A DNA stretch of 64,000 nucleotides from NCBI RefSeq assembly GCF_009923995.1, contig NZ_RFSK01000001.1, forward strand, positions 124,001 to 188,000. The letters run 5' to 3'. Shown piece by piece: positions 8,563 through 16,350 of the stretch. Position 1 is the first letter of the stretch; each line of letters opens with the position of its first letter. Position numbers and translations under genes: made by a program. The DNA comes from Janthinobacterium sp. (GTDB lineage: Bacteria > Pseudomonadota > Gammaproteobacteria > Burkholderiales > Burkholderiaceae_D). The notes under the pieces are model-generated. The model saw only the letters and a program-made list of their open reading frames with translations, searched no databases and had not been told where the DNA came from.

Positions 8563-9354
8563 ATGCCGCTCTTTCCCCGCCCCAAGACCGACGTGAACAG
8601 CCCAATCCCGACACCGCAAGCCCGCACGCGCGTGGACTGCATCCCCGGCACCCTGTGCGATGCGCGCATGTGGTCGCGCCTGACGCCATTGCTGGGCGAC
8701 AACATCGACGTGCGGCACGTGCCCCTGCACGAGGCCCGCACGCGCGCGCAGATGCAGGCCCTGATCGCCAGCCACAGCGCCGAGGCCTCCCACCTGGTGG
8801 GCTTTTCGCTGGGCGCCTACCTGGCGCTCGAACATGCGCTGGCCCACCCGCGGCGCGTCAAGTCACTGACCCTGGTCGCCAATTCGGCCAGGGGCTTGCA
8901 GCCGGAGGAAATCGCCGCCCGCCAGCGCATCGTCGCCATGCTGGAGCGCAATGCCTATGCGGGCATCACGCGCCAGCGCCTGCGCGAACTGCTGCACCCG
9001 TCCCACCTGGACGATGGTGCCATCACGGGCCTGATCCAGCAGATGGGCCTGGACCTGGGCAAGGAAGTGCTGCTGTCCCAGTTCATCACCACCATCGACC
9101 GCCCGGACCTGATGGCGCGTCTGCCGGAACTCGCTTGCCCCGTGCTGATCGTCGGCGCCGAGAACGACAAGCTCGTCCATCCAGACGATCTACGGGCCAT
9201 GGCGGCGTGCCTGCCGCAAGCCACCCTGCACATGATCGGCGATGACTGCGGCCACATGGTGCCGCTGGAAGCGCCCGCCGTGCTGGCCGAGGCCATGCTC
9301 GCCTTCCTCGCGCACGGGCGCACAATTGGAGCGGCAGCGCAATTTCAACGATAA
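8563..9354 (+). CDS. Alpha/beta hydrolase
   Basis: The 263-aa cytoplasmic protein shows the alpha/beta hydrolase layout: oxyanion region CIPGTLCDARMW, nucleophile elbow GFSLGA with Ser as the nucleophile, the acid-bearing strand VLIVGAENDKLV, and the catalytic histidine in DCGHMVPLE. It is likely an esterase, thioesterase or C-C hydrolase; the substrate cannot be read from the sequence. The ATG at 8563 has no clear ribosome site; a GTG at 8593 is a possible alternative start. It diverges from terD across a 172-base gap and precedes folA by 74 bases. Confidence 0.85.
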   Translation: MPLFPRPKTDVNSPIPTPQARTRVDCIPGTLCDARMWSRLTPLLGDNIDVRHVPLHEARTRAQMQALIASHSAEASHLVGFSLGAYLALEHALAHPRRVKSLTLVANSARGLQPEEIAARQRIVAMLERNAYAGITRQRLRELLHPSHLDDGAITGLIQQMGLDLGKEVLLSQFITTIDRPDLMARLPELACPVLIVGAENDKLVHPDDLRAMAACLPQATLHMIGDDCGHMVPLEAPAVLAEAMLAFLAHGRTIGAAAQFQR

Positions 9355-9428
9355 TGATGCGCATCGGGCGCAGCCAGCCCATTGCAACTTGATAATATTT
9401 TTATTTGGCAACTTTTTTGCACATCCAC

Positions 9429-9914
9429 ATGACCCAACTGACCATCATCGTCGCCACCGACCAGCAAGGCGGCATCGGCATCGACAACACCCTGCCATGG
9501 AAGCTGCCGGAAGACCTGGCCCACTTCAAGCGCCTGACGACGGGCCACCCCATCCTCATGGGCCGCAAGACCTTCGATTCCATCGGCCGGCCCCTGCCGA
9601 ACCGCCGCAACATCGTCATCACGCGCAATCCGGACTGGCGCCACGACGGCGTGGAAGCCGTGTCGTCGCTGGAAGAAGCCGTCGCCCTGCTGGCTGGCGC
9701 GCAAGGCTACGTGATCGGCGGCGCCGAGATCTACAGGCAGTCGCTGGACCTGGTGCAGCGCCTGGTCATCACGGAAATCGGCCAGACCTTCGACTGCGAC
9801 GCCTTTTTCCCTGCCGTGGACCATGCCGTGTGGCAGGAAACCGCCCGCGAAGCCCATGTCTCGGAACAATCCGGCCTGCCGTACGCCTTTGTGACGCTGC
9901 AACGCAAAGCCTGA
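9429..9914 (+). CDS. folA: Dihydrofolate reductase
   Basis: It reduces dihydrofolate to tetrahydrofolate with NADPH and closes the cycle opened by ThyA. The 161-aa protein begins MTQLTIIVATDQQGGIGIDN, the usual DHFR N-terminus, followed by LPWKLPEDLAHFK with the active-site acidic residue, GRKTFDSIGRPLPNR, and the NADPH-binding VIGGAEIY. Length is typical for chromosomal DHFR. The ATG at 9429 is preferred over the in-frame TTG at 9405 because family homology begins there. No acquired-resistance features are seen. Confidence 0.96.
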   Translation: MTQLTIIVATDQQGGIGIDNTLPWKLPEDLAHFKRLTTGHPILMGRKTFDSIGRPLPNRRNIVITRNPDWRHDGVEAVSSLEEAVALLAGAQGYVIGGAEIYRQSLDLVQRLVITEIGQTFDCDAFFPAVDHAVWQETAREAHVSEQSGLPYAFVTLQRKA

Positions 9915-10029
9915 TAAGGTGGCAATAAAGGTGGCTATCAAGGTGCATATTTGTCTCCCGCCGCTTGCTGTAATACCCCTGTCACACCGTTGCGTCACGC
10001 TAGCGCACGCTGCTGGCGCTTTGCTGTGA

Positions 10030-10166
10030 TATTTTTTTCCCGCAGACGCCGCATTTCTGCGAGAATCCCGTTCTTATTTTTTTTCTGCGACTGCCGGGCA
10101 CCAAGATTGCCAGGCTGGCGCGCCCTAGTCCGCCCCTCCATTACGTCAGGGGCGGCTTGCTTTTTT
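10030..10166 (+). promoter_or_regulatory. Structured leader of the decarboxylase gene (possible attenuator)
   Basis: Two hairpins followed by T runs lie in the gap before the decarboxylase. The first pairs CGCAGA with TCTGCG near 10042-10064 and is followed by eight T near 10076. The second is perfect: CCGCCCCT (10130-10137) with AGGGGCGG (10148-10155), then CTTGC and six T ending at 10166, directly before the GGAG ribosome site. A terminator-like structure this close to the start codon suggests attenuation or translational control, but no leader peptide or antiterminator is evident. Confidence 0.4.
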
Positions 10167-10176
10167 GGAGACATGC

Positions 10177-12435
10177 ATGAAATTTCGTTTCCCTATCGTC
10201 ATCATTGACGAGGATTTCCGTTCTGAAAATACGTCCGGCCTGGGCATTCGCGCCCTTGCCGCCGCAATGGAAAAAGAAGGCATGGAAGTGCTGGGCGTGA
10301 CCAGCTACGGCGATTTGTCGCAATTTGCCCAGCAACAATCGCGCGCGTCGGCCTTCGTGCTGTCGATCGATGACGAGGAATTCGGCGCCGGTTCCATCGA
10401 GGAAACGGACCACGCGCTCAAGTCCCTGCGCGCCTTCGTCGAGGAAATCCGCTACAAGAACGCGGACATCCCCATCTATCTGTACGGCGAAACGCGCACC
10501 TCGCGCCACATCCCCAACGATATCCTGCGCGAACTGCATGGTTTCATCCACATGTTCGAAGATACGCCGGAATTCGTCGCGCGCCACATCATCCGCGAAG
10601 CGAAATCCTACCTGGACGGCCTGTCGCCGCCGTTTTTCCGCGCGCTGGTGCACTACGCCAACGACGGCTCCTATTCCTGGCACTGCCCCGGCCACTCGGG
10701 CGGCGTGGCCTTCCTGAAGTCGCCGATCGGCCAGATGTTCCACCAGTTCTTCGGTGAAAACATGCTGCGCGCCGACGTCTGCAACGCCGTGGAAGAACTG
10801 GGCCAGCTGCTCGACCATACCGGTCCCGTGGCCGCGTCCGAACGCAATGCGGCGCGCATCTTCAATGCGGATCATTGCTATTTTGTCACGAACGGCACGT
10901 CGACTTCGAACAAGATGGTGTGGCACTCGACCGTGGCGCCCGGCGACATCGTCGTCGTCGACCGCAACTGCCACAAGTCGATCTTGCACTCGATCATCAT
11001 GTGCGGCGCCATTCCCGTGTTCCTGATGCCGACGCGCAATCACCTGGGCATCATCGGTCCCATCCCCCTGCATGAGTTCACGCCGGAAAGCATCGCCCGC
11101 AAGATCGAGGCCAATCCGTTCGCCCGCGAAGCGAAGAACAAGAAGCCGCGCATTCTGACCATCACGCAATCGACCTACGATGGCGTGATCTACAACGTGG
11201 AAACCCTGCGCGAAATGCTGGACGGCAAGATCGACACCCTGCACTTCGACGAAGCGTGGCTGCCGCATGCCACCTTCCACGATTTCTACAAGAATATGCA
11301 CGCCATCGGCAAGGACCGTCCGCGCGCCAAGGAATCGATGATCTTCTCGACCCAGTCCACGCACAAATTGCTGGCCGGCCTGTCGCAGGCCTCGCAAATC
11401 CTCGTGCGCGAATCGGACACGGTCAAGCTGGACCAGGACGCCTTCAACGAGGCTTACCTGATGCACACCTCGACCTCGCCGCAGTACTCCATCATCGCCT
11501 CGCTGGACGTGGCTGCGGCCATGATGGAAGCGCCGGGCGGCACGGCCCTGGTGGAAGAATCGATCATGGAAGCGCTCGATTTCCGTCGCGCCATGAAGAA
11601 AATCGACCAGGAATGGGGCCAGGACTGGTGGTTCCAGGTGTGGGGTCCGGACAACTTCAACGACGAAGGCATGGGCCAGCAGGAAGACTGGATGATACGC
11701 GCCGAGGACGACTGGCACGGTTTCGGCGACCTCGCTCCCGGCTTCAACATGCTCGACCCGATCAAGGCGACCATCGTCAACCCGGGCCTGTCGCTGGACG
11801 GCCAGTTCGGCGAGACGGGCATCCCCGCGTCCATCGTCACCAAATACCTGGCCGAGCACGGCGTCATCATTGAAAAATGCGGCCTGTACTCCTTCTTCAT
11901 CATGTTTACCATCGGCATCACCAAGGGCCGCTGGAATACCCTGTTGACGGCGTTGCAGCAGTTCAAGGACGATTACGACAAGAACCAGCCGATGTGGCGC
12001 ATCCTGCCGGAATTCGCGGCCGCCAACCCGCGCTACGAAAAAATGGGCTTGCGCGACCTGTGCCAGCAGATCCACGATTTCTACAAGGCCTACGACGTGG
12101 CGCGTCTGACGACGGAAATGTACCTGTCGGACATGATCCCCGCCATGAAGCCGTCGGACGCCTTCGCCAAGATGGCGCACCGCGAAATCGAGCGCGTGGC
12201 CATCGACGACCTGGAAGGCCGCATCACGTCCATCCTGCTGACGCCATATCCGCCGGGCATCCCGCTGCTGATCCCGGGCGAGCGCTTCAACAAGACCATC
12301 GTCGACTACCTGCGCTTCGCGCGCGACTTCAACGAGCGCTTCCCCGGCTTCGAGACGGACGTGCATGGCCTGGTCAAACGCGAAGTCGACGGCAAGCGCG
12401 GTTACTTCGTCGACTGCGTCAAGATGGACGACTAG
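10177..12435 (+). CDS. Orn/Lys/Arg decarboxylase (PLP-dependent, group III)
   Basis: The 752-aa protein has the three-part layout of acid-type and biosynthetic lysine/arginine/ornithine decarboxylases: an N-terminal receiver-like wing (about 1-130), the PLP domain, and a C-terminal domain. The PLP-binding lysine is residue 397 in STQSTHKLLAGLSQ, preceded by the cofactor aspartate in LHFDEAW; the PGH motif of the family is in WHCPGHSGGVAF. It decarboxylates a basic amino acid to its polyamine precursor or consumes protons in acid stress. Which amino acid it uses cannot be told from motifs. GGAG ends six bases before ATG 10177, which decides the start over an in-frame TTG at 10165. No antiporter gene adjoins it, which argues for a biosynthetic role. 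It is followed by a hairpin repeat and a strong terminator. Confidence 0.93.
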   Translation: MKFRFPIVIIDEDFRSENTSGLGIRALAAAMEKEGMEVLGVTSYGDLSQFAQQQSRASAFVLSIDDEEFGAGSIEETDHALKSLRAFVEEIRYKNADIPIYLYGETRTSRHIPNDILRELHGFIHMFEDTPEFVARHIIREAKSYLDGLSPPFFRALVHYANDGSYSWHCPGHSGGVAFLKSPIGQMFHQFFGENMLRADVCNAVEELGQLLDHTGPVAASERNAARIFNADHCYFVTNGTSTSNKMVWHSTVAPGDIVVVDRNCHKSILHSIIMCGAIPVFLMPTRNHLGIIGPIPLHEFTPESIARKIEANPFAREAKNKKPRILTITQSTYDGVIYNVETLREMLDGKIDTLHFDEAWLPHATFHDFYKNMHAIGKDRPRAKESMIFSTQSTHKLLAGLSQASQILVRESDTVKLDQDAFNEAYLMHTSTSPQYSIIASLDVAAAMMEAPGGTALVEESIMEALDFRRAMKKIDQEWGQDWWFQVWGPDNFNDEGMGQQEDWMIRAEDDWHGFGDLAPGFNMLDPIKATIVNPGLSLDGQFGETGIPASIVTKYLAEHGVIIEKCGLYSFFIMFTIGITKGRWNTLLTALQQFKDDYDKNQPMWRILPEFAAANPRYEKMGLRDLCQQIHDFYKAYDVARLTTEMYLSDMIPAMKPSDAFAKMAHREIERVAIDDLEGRITSILLTPYPPGIPLLIPGERFNKTIVDYLRFARDFNERFPGFETDVHGLVKREVDGKRGYFVDCVKMDD

Positions 12436-12437
12436 TG

Positions 12438-12553
12438 ACGGCTCATCCAGTCTCGCTTGTCGCGACTTGCAGCCTGCGATGCTCACCGTACTTCAATACG
12501 GTTGCGCTTCTCGGCCACAATTCGCTTCCGCCCGCTACGATTGGATGATCCGT
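12438..12553. repeat. Hairpin repeat element (type A, copy 1)
   Basis: It starts three bases after the decarboxylase stop. The outer arms ACGGCTCATCCA (12438) and TGGATGATCCGT (12542) pair with one mismatch. Inside lies a core (12472-12518) that is nearly identical to the core at 60923-60970: both begin GCCTGCGATGCTCACCGTACT and end TACGGTTGCGCTTCTCGGCC. The central ACCGTA/TACGGT words are inverted. Outer arms differ between the two copies but remain self-complementary in each. Confidence 0.8.
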
Positions 12554-12586
12554 TGTGACGTTCGTCAAAAACAGTGAGTGCTGGTA

Positions 12587-12619
12587 ACGCCGCCTGATGC
12601 CCATCAGGCGGCGTTTTTC
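12587..12619 (+). terminator. Rho-independent terminator of the decarboxylase gene
   Basis: A perfect 13-base stem, ACGCCGCCTGATG with CATCAGGCGGCGT, has a two-base loop and is followed directly by a T run (12614-12618). It ends transcription from the decarboxylase after the hairpin repeat and isolates the sigma-54 regulator gene downstream. Confidence 0.9.
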
Positions 12620-12711
12620 ATTTCCGGCGTCCGCGCACGCTTGTGCCAGATCAAATGGCTGGGGTGGCGGGCTTTTAAGATGGGCCACTCGCGTAGGGGG
12701 ATGGCCCGCAT

Positions 12712-14112
12712 ATGGCGCTCAAGGTGTGGCTGGAAATCATGCAGCAGGCGGCGGCCGGCAGTGGCGCCCTGCTGCTTGCGGCCTTGAAGCAGGCTCAGGT
12801 CACGATGGTGCGGCGTGGCGATGGCGATGACGAGCCTGCCAGCCTTGGCATCGTCCTGTTTGCGCAGGCCGACGCGGCCCTGTTGCGGGCGCTGCCCGCC
12901 TGCTGCCGGCAGGCGCGCGTGCTGGCCATCGCCGCCTGCGGCCAGCCGCCGAGCTGCGCGCAGCAACGCGCCGTGCTGGCGGCGGGCGCCCTCGACGTGC
13001 TGCCGTGGACGGAGGGCGCCATCGATGCGGAGCAGGTCCTGGCGCGACTGCGGCGCTGGCAGACGGTGGCGCAGCTGCTGGAATCGAACGCCGTGCGCCG
13101 GCACCTGGTGGGCGACAGCGCGGCCTGGCGCGGCTTGCTGCACCGCGTCGTGGAAATGGCCGCCTTCAGCCAGGCTTCCGTGCTGATCACGGGGGAAACG
13201 GGCACGGGCAAGGACTTGCTGGCGCAACTGATCCACCGTCTCGGCAACTGCACGGGAGGCTTCACCATCCTCGATTGCGCCACCCTGTCCCCGGAACTGG
13301 CCGGCAGCGAACTGTTCGGCCATGAACGGGGCGCGTTCACGGGCGCGGCCGGCGCGCGCGACGGCGCCTTCGCCCTGGCCGACGGCGGCGTGCTGTTCCT
13401 CGACGAGGTGGGCGAACTGCCGCTGCCGCTGCAGGCGCAGCTGCTGCGCGCCATCCAGGAGCGCAAGTACAAGCGCGTGGGCGGCAATACCTGGCAGCCG
13501 ACGCAATTCCGCCTCGTCTGCGCCACCAACCGCGAACTGGAAGGCGAAGTGGCGCGCGGCGCCTTTCGCGCCGACCTGTATTACCGCATCGCGGGCTGGC
13601 GCTGCCAGACGCCGCCCCTGCGCGAGCGCCAGGACGACATCCTGCCGCTGGCCCGTTATTTCCTCGCCGAACTGGCACAGCAGCCGCCGCCCCCGCTCGA
13701 CGCGGCCGTGCGCGAATACCTGCTGCTGCGCGACTATCCGGGCAATGTGCGCGAGCTGCGCCAGACCGTCACGCGCATCTGGCACCGCCATTGCGGTCCC
13801 GGCCCCATCACCATCGGCGCCCTGCCGCCCGAGGAGCGCCTGCTGGCGCCGGGCTGGCCCGACCAGCATTTCGAAGCGGCCGTGCGGCGGGCCCTGCACC
13901 TGGGCCTGCACCTGTCGCACATCACGCGCTGCACCGCGGACGTGGCCATCGGCCTCGTGCTGGCCGAGGAACACGGCAACAACCAGCGCGCCGCCGCCCG
14001 CCTGGGCGTGACGGACCGCGCCCTGCAGATACGCCGCAAGGCGGCCGCCTGCGCGGCGCAGGCAGCCGCTGCCGCGCAGGCGGCGGCACCGGCCGCGCCA
14101 GCCGCCCCTTGA
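12712..14112 (+). CDS. Sigma-54-dependent transcriptional activator
   Basis: The 466-aa protein is a bacterial enhancer-binding protein. Residues about 135-370 form the AAA+ domain: Walker A GETGTGKD (161-168), the sigma-54 contact loop GAFTGA (207-212), and Walker B GGVLFLDE (225-232). The C-terminus carries a Fis-type helix-turn-helix (NNQRAAARLGVTDRALQIRR region), then an Ala/Pro-rich tail. The N-terminal 130 residues lack a recognisable receiver phosphorylation site or GAF domain, so the input signal is unknown. The gene converges on an eight-gene operon, its stop six bases from that of the operon's last gene. That operon starts with a near-consensus -24/-12 promoter, so this protein is the obvious candidate activator. 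The ATG at 12712 lacks a strong ribosome site. Confidence 0.92.
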   Translation: MALKVWLEIMQQAAAGSGALLLAALKQAQVTMVRRGDGDDEPASLGIVLFAQADAALLRALPACCRQARVLAIAACGQPPSCAQQRAVLAAGALDVLPWTEGAIDAEQVLARLRRWQTVAQLLESNAVRRHLVGDSAAWRGLLHRVVEMAAFSQASVLITGETGTGKDLLAQLIHRLGNCTGGFTILDCATLSPELAGSELFGHERGAFTGAAGARDGAFALADGGVLFLDEVGELPLPLQAQLLRAIQERKYKRVGGNTWQPTQFRLVCATNRELEGEVARGAFRADLYYRIAGWRCQTPPLRERQDDILPLARYFLAELAQQPPPPLDAAVREYLLLRDYPGNVRELRQTVTRIWHRHCGPGPITIGALPPEERLLAPGWPDQHFEAAVRRALHLGLHLSHITRCTADVAIGLVLAEEHGNNQRAAARLGVTDRALQIRRKAAACAAQAAAAAQAAAPAAPAAP

Positions 14113-14118
14113 TCCATC

Positions 14119-14853
14119 TCAAGCCAGCCTGGCCAGGCGCAGGAAATTCTCCCCCAGGACGAGGGCCGCGTCGGCGGCCGGCAATCCCAGCAAGCGTATC
14201 TTGTGCAATTCCAGGCCAGGATGCAGCCACGGGCCGTCCGAGCCGAACAGCAGCTTGTGCGCTCCGGCCCGCCGCACGGCCTGCTCCAGCAAATCGAAGC
14301 GGCGCACGCCGGCGCTGTCCGTATGGATGTTCGGGTGGCGCACCAGGTGGTCGATCAGTGCCAGCTGGGCCGCCCAGTCGTCGCCGAAGCTGCCCAGGTG
14401 GGGCAGGATGAAGTTGACGTCAGGATACTGCTGCGCCAGCAGCTCGGCCACGGCCACCTCGCCCATCGGGTCGTACAGCACGGGTAAGCCGAAGAAGCGC
14501 GCCGCCTCGCACACTTCGCCGCTGATGCGTGCGTCAAAGCGGTGCGCCTTGATGCCGACAAAGCCGTAGCGCTCGACGGCCGTGCGCACCAGGTCCAGGA
14601 TGCGGCCCCGGTCGCGCCGCGCATGCACGAAGGCAAAGCCGTAGAAACGCCGCGGATCGGACGCCACCAGGCGTGCCACGCCGTGATTGGCGATGGCGTA
14701 ATCGGAGTGAAAGGTGGCGAACAGCACGCTGCGGGCGATGCCGGCCGCCTGCGCGCGGCGCAGATAGGCCGCCAGCGGCGCATCGCTGTCCCACGGCCCG
14801 CCCAGGCCGTCGCCGGGCCCCGCGTGGCAGTGACAGTCGATGACGGGTCCCAT
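14119..14853 (-). CDS. Amidohydrolase family 2 metal-dependent hydrolase
   Basis: The 244-aa protein starts MGPVIDCHCHAG, the HxH metal site of the amidohydrolase-2 family (ACMSD-like, COG2159), followed by VGIKAHRF, the conserved His in ILPHLGSFG, and the metal-binding aspartate in LLFGSDGPW. Such enzymes hydrolyse or decarboxylate small aromatic or amide substrates in the cytoplasm. It lies last in the sigma-54 operon, 18 bases after the preceding gene, and faces the activator gene. Its substrate is unknown. Together with the PLP enzyme of the same operon it could make or degrade a small molecule, but this is inference. Confidence 0.85.
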   Translation of the reverse strand: MGPVIDCHCHAGPGDGLGGPWDSDAPLAAYLRRAQAAGIARSVLFATFHSDYAIANHGVARLVASDPRRFYGFAFVHARRDRGRILDLVRTAVERYGFVGIKAHRFDARISGEVCEAARFFGLPVLYDPMGEVAVAELLAQQYPDVNFILPHLGSFGDDWAAQLALIDHLVRHPNIHTDSAGVRRFDLLEQAVRRAGAHKLLFGSDGPWLHPGLELHKIRLLGLPAADAALVLGENFLRLARLA

Positions 14854-14871
14854 GCCATGCCCCGCTGGCGC

Positions 14872-15522
14872 TTACGTCCAGTCGCCCATCACGACGATGC
14901 GGTTGCCGCGCCGGCGCCAGCGCCCGCTCTCCTCCTCGCCCTGCGGCGCTGCCGAGCGGAAATGCGGCAGCTGCTGGTGCAGGGCACGCGTCAGCGCGCT
15001 TTCCACGGCGCGCGGGCTGCCGTCGCCCTCGGCCGCCAGGCGCGCCGCCTGTCCCGCAATGCGCACGAAGCGGCGTGCCATGTCCAGTTCGCGGTCCGCC
15101 GCTGGCCCAGCCGCCATTTCCAGTTCCAGCGCGCTGCTGGCCGCACGCCCCAGGGCCGTGCCCAGCGCCGTGCCCACGCCCGGGATGGGGATCATCGAGC
15201 CCAGCGCCCCGCCGACGAACGGCAGGGCCGTCTTCGCCACGGCCTTCAAGGCGCCGCCCAGGGGCTGGGCCACCTTGGCGAGGCCCGAGCCCACTTTCTT
15301 GACACCCTTCCACACGCTCCTGAAGACATTGCCAAGGAATTGCTCGAGTTCTTCCTCGCTCGATACTTCCAGCAATTCCATGGCCAGCTGCAGCTCTTCC
15401 TGCGCACTGAACAGGGCCGGTGCGCTGTCCTTGCCGGGCCAGGTCTCGCCGAAATCCAGCACTTCAAACGCGGCGCCGGCCCGCTGCCGGCATTGCGCGC
15501 ACGTGCATTCCAGTTGGTGCAT
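14872..15522 (-). CDS. Operon paralog 1: acidic-helix, glycine-zipper, GRW C-terminus
   Basis: This 216-aa protein belongs to no family I can name. It is one of three paralogs in the operon (others at 20910-21635 and 21719-22294). Shared blocks are, in order: an acidic helix EELQLAMELLEV followed by LEQFLGN (about 42-67); a hydrophobic glycine/alanine-rich stretch with PIPGVGTALGTALG that could insert in or pack on membranes; a helix DRELDMARRFVRIAG; and the end motif SGRWRRRGNRIVVMG. There is no Sec signal or transmembrane helix of standard form. An N-terminal CTCAQCRQ cysteine pair is special to this copy and could bind a metal. Its role (structural, toxin-like or peptide precursor) is unknown. 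Confidence 0.75.
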   Translation of the reverse strand: MHQLECTCAQCRQRAGAAFEVLDFGETWPGKDSAPALFSAQEELQLAMELLEVSSEEELEQFLGNVFRSVWKGVKKVGSGLAKVAQPLGGALKAVAKTALPFVGGALGSMIPIPGVGTALGTALGRAASSALELEMAAGPAADRELDMARRFVRIAGQAARLAAEGDGSPRAVESALTRALHQQLPHFRSAAPQGEEESGRWRRRGNRIVVMGDWT

Positions 15523-15558
15523 GATGCTCTCCTTCGCAGTGATGAACGGGCCGACTCG

Positions 15559-16350
15559 TCAGTGCCACATCTCGCCCAGCACGGCCAGTTCCAGCTCGCG
15601 CCGCTGGTTGGTCAGCACGCCGCGCTGGTGGGCGAACATGTCGTCGTGGATGCGCTGCTCGATGCGGCGCCGCTGCGCCGCCGACGCCAGCGGCGCCACG
15701 TACACCTGGTGCCCGCTCAGGTCTATGCCCATCATCTGGCCGCACAGGCGGTGCTGCAGCAATCTCCGGTGCAGATCGTCCGTCTGCCCGCTGTAGGCGC
15801 GGCGGCGTCCGCCCGCATCGAATTCGATCAGGTACAGGCCCGGCCCGGTGCCGTTCGGATCGCGCAAGGCGCTGGCCAGCGTCCCCAGCGCCAGATAGTT
15901 CAAGGCCGCCGCTTCCGGCACGCGGCCCATGGTACCGGCCAGGGTGGGCGGGACTTCGCCCTGCATCTGGCCGTCATCCTGGTCCTGCCCCTGGTCCTGG
16001 CCTTGATCCTGGCCCTGGTCCGGTCCCGGCTCCGGCTGGTCGCCAAACGGCGGCTGCGCCAGGGGATAGGGGGCCGCGTAGATGCCGGGGTAGATGGCGG
16101 GATAGGCGCCCCAGCCCCGGTAGCGGGGCGGCAGGTAGGGCAAGGGATGGGGCGCGTAGCGCGGCGGCCGGCGCGCCTGGTGGGCCTGGTAGCGGGGCGG
16201 CATGGGACAGCGCGGCCCGCCCGGACGCCAGCGCTCGCCTTCCCACTCGCCCTCGTCTTCCCCTTGCCACTCCTGTTCCCATTCCTGCTCCGGCGCGTAT
16301 TCCCCCGCCCCCTGCCCCACGAAGGGCAGCAATTCAAAGGTGTCGTTCAT
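15559..16350 (-). CDS. GIY-YIG nuclease-like protein with acidic, proline-rich N-terminus
   Basis: The first 40 residues are acidic and aromatic (EQEWEQEWQGEDEGEWEGE), followed by a Pro/Tyr-rich region and a DQGQ tandem repeat (about 110-126). The C-terminal domain (about 165-255) matches the GIY-YIG fold: GLYLIEF at 171, AYSGQTDDLHRRLLQH at 185-200 giving the conserved tyrosine, glycine and arginine, the metal-binding Glu 231 in RRIEQRIH, and Asn 248 in VLTNQ. All expected catalytic positions appear present, so DNA cleavage is plausible. A disordered N-terminus on a small nuclease domain is reminiscent of secreted effectors, but no export signal or immunity gene is obvious. It overlaps the PLP enzyme gene by 17 bases, implying coupled translation. 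Confidence 0.7.
   Translation of the reverse strand: MNDTFELLPFVGQGAGEYAPEQEWEQEWQGEDEGEWEGERWRPGGPRCPMPPRYQAHQARRPPRYAPHPLPYLPPRYRGWGAYPAIYPGIYAAPYPLAQPPFGDQPEPGPDQGQDQGQDQGQDQDDGQMQGEVPPTLAGTMGRVPEAAALNYLALGTLASALRDPNGTGPGLYLIEFDAGGRRRAYSGQTDDLHRRLLQHRLCGQMMGIDLSGHQVYVAPLASAAQRRRIEQRIHDDMFAHQRGVLTNQRRELELAVLGEMWH
15975..16024. repeat. Short in-frame tandem repeat in the GIY-YIG gene
   Basis: Imperfect 12-base units around CTGGTCCTGGCC code on the minus strand for repeated Asp-Gln-Gly-Gln. The unit length is a multiple of three, so copy-number change would alter linker length without breaking the frame. Confidence 0.6.

Noticed and set aside
10141..12486. 781-codon open frame on the minus strand
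   Set aside because: Antisense to the decarboxylase gene, which has clear PLP motifs.
15975..16024. Tandem repeat considered as a CRISPR-like array
   Set aside because: Units are 12 bases, in-frame and coding; there are no spacers.
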